Below are positions 32,842 through 33,677 of a DNA stretch of 33,677 nucleotides, in pieces. The position numbers were made by a program, and so were the translations under genes. Source of the stretch: Lachnospiraceae bacterium. GTDB lineage: Bacteria > Bacillota > Clostridia > Lachnospirales > Lachnospiraceae. The DNA lies in assembly GCA_022774705.1 (NCBI GenBank), contig JALFLM010000032.1:1-33677 (forward strand). The letters run 5' to 3'. Within the stretch, counting starts at the first letter, position 1, and each line of letters starts with the position of its first letter. Under the pieces are notes generated by a model that ran no database searches, was not told where the DNA came from, and saw only the letters and a list, made by a program, of their open reading frames with translations.

Positions 32842-33330
32842 ATGAGGGGAACTGGCTACATTTTACCGCCCCATATGGTGGGTGACCTTGAAAAGTCGAG
32901 CTTTTCTAATATTGAGCAGCAGTCTTTGGAGTTCGTGAAATACACCCTTGATCCCTGGGTTGTCCGTTGGGAGCAGGCTCTGTACCGGACACTTCTTTCC
33001 GAAGAGGAGAAGAAGACGCTGTTCTTCAAATTCAATGTGGAAGGTCTGCTCCGTGGTGACTACGCAAGCCGCATGAACGGCTATGCCACCGCACGGCAGA
33101 ACGGATGGATGTCCGCAAATGACATCCGTGAGTTAGAGGACCTTGACCGAATCCCTGCGGAGCTGGGCGGTGACCTCTATCTTGTCAACGGCAATATGCT
33201 TCCCCTGGTTTCTGCCGGGGCGGCTTATGCAAATAACAATCTCAAAGAAATGGAGGGTTCCGATGAAGACAAAGAAAAGGTTCTGGGAATGGAAGAACCA
33301 GGCAGACGAAGGGTCGGAGAGAGTTCTTGA
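32842..33330 (+). pseudogene. Phage portal protein, 5'-truncated by the element
   Basis: The frame codes for the C-terminal 160 or so residues of an HK97-type portal protein. From PPHMVGDLEKSSFSNIEQQS (codons from 32866) it continues through TLDPWVVRWEQALYRTLLS and ARQNGWMSANDIRELEDL. Such proteins are normally about 400 residues. An in-frame stop at 32830-32832 shuts the frame upstream, and the DNA to the left is ICE. The missing 5' part should lie beyond the ICE left end. The ATG at 32842 has AT-rich ICE sequence before it and is probably not a true start. Confidence 0.85.
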
Positions 33331-33677
33331 ACTCTACGGCACCATCGCAGAAACTTCGTGGTTTGACGATGATGTCACGCCTCAGATGTTTCACGATGAG
33401 TTGTTTGCAGGCAAAGGCCCCGTGACTGTGTGGCTCAATTCCCCTGGCGGTGACTGCATTGCGGCAAGCCAGATTTATACCATGCTGATGGATTACAAGG
33501 ACGATGTGACCGTCAAGATCGATGGCATTGCGGCATCCGCTGCATCCGTCATTGCGATGGCCGGTACCAGGGTGCTGATGGCCCCTACCGCCTTGATGAT
33601 GATCCACAACCCGATGACGGGCGCTTATGGCAATCACACAGACATGGAAAAAGCCATCGAAATGCTGGACGAGGTCA
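33263..33677 (+). CDS. ClpP-like prophage head maturation protease (5' part)
   Basis: The frame is open to the window's end (138 residues visible). It is a ClpP-family serine protease that trims the capsid during prohead maturation. NSPGGD gives the oxyanion loop, Ser92 in GIAASAAS is the likely nucleophile and His115 in MMIHNP the second catalytic residue; the Asp lies beyond the window. GGAGGG (33252-33257) precedes the ATG. It overlaps the portal gene's end by 68 bp, the usual order portal-protease-capsid, so the right flank is a prophage structural operon. Confidence 0.92.
   Translation, partial: MKTKKRFWEWKNQADEGSERVLELYGTIAETSWFDDDVTPQMFHDELFAGKGPVTVWLNSPGGDCIAASQIYTMLMDYKDDVTVKIDGIAASAASVIAMAGTRVLMAPTALMMIHNPMTGAYGNHTDMEKAIEMLDEV

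Larger units (their letters stand above)
1..32850. mobile_element. Integrative and conjugative element (left end outside window)
   Basis: Conjugation genes (VirD4 end, pilin-like, VirB6, PrgI, VirB4, CHAP hydrolase) lie at 3-7294. Typical ICE accessory genes (sigma-like, DUF3846, DUF4240, DinG-like) lie at 23488-27724, and a multi-recombinase module at 27891-32647. Immediately right of this a phage portal gene begins without its 5' part, which marks the element's right end near 32830-32866. The relaxase and left end are not in the window. The 16 kb cargo between the conjugation and accessory blocks is visibly AT-richer, so the element is mosaic. The boundaries are inferred from gene content, not from a mapped att site. 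Confidence 0.85.

Noticed and set aside
1-33677. CRISPR arrays, tRNA or rRNA genes
   Set aside because: No regular repeat-spacer pattern, cloverleaf or rRNA-like stretch was seen on either strand.

Overview
The window looks like part of a gut Lachnospiraceae-type (Clostridia) genome. The Gram-positive conjugation genes, Shine-Dalgarno-driven starts (AGGAGG-like, several TTG/GTG starts) and low-GC accessory DNA all fit. No rRNA or tRNA gene is visible to narrow this down. Nearly all of it (1 to about 32,850) is one integrative and conjugative element (ICE). Its right end lies inside a broken phage portal gene.

Layout. (1) 3-7294: type IV secretion genes on the + strand: end of a VirD4-type coupling protein, Maff2-type pilin-like protein, VirB6/TrbL-like channel protein, DUF4313 protein, PrgI, VirB4 ATPase and a membrane-anchored lysozyme/CHAP hydrolase. 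No relaxase is visible. (2) About 7.25-23.25 kb: a clearly AT-richer cargo island. A minus-strand arsR-araC pair is divergent from an HMA metallochaperone, a Zn/Cd-type P1B ATPase and a SmtB-like repressor. Next comes an envelope operon: a parvulin-type foldase with a Cys/His cluster, a cation diffusion facilitator fused to an HflK-like SPFH domain, HflC and HflK. Then follow a small HMA-like-fold protein, an OmpR-type response regulator, a histidine kinase, an L,D-transpeptidase, an acyltransferase-3 membrane protein and a response regulator with a degenerate receiver. (3) 23.25-27.7 kb: ICE accessory genes (sigma-like protein, DUF3846, a probable structured RNA, DUF4240, DinG-like helicase) behind a control region rich in direct repeats and dyads. 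(4) 27.9-32.65 kb: three complete tyrosine recombinases plus a TnpC/DUF6262-like protein, a Tn554-style integration module. (5) 32.85 kb to the end: a 5'-truncated portal gene and the start of a ClpP-like head maturation protease.

Interpretation. The cargo looks like a transferable system pairing metal export (P1B ATPase and CDF, with two metal repressors of different binding-site type) with envelope protein quality control and cell-wall remodelling under a two-component system. The most unusual part is the CDF-SPFH fusion. It replaces the usual cytosolic CDF C-terminal domain with a His-rich linker, a seventh membrane segment and an HflK-like domain, giving three SPFH modules in a row without FtsH. 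Two arrays of 7-bp direct repeats at 11-bp spacing, one before the foldase operon and one at the right edge of the cargo, look like OmpR/PhoB-family binding sites and suggest how the island is wired.
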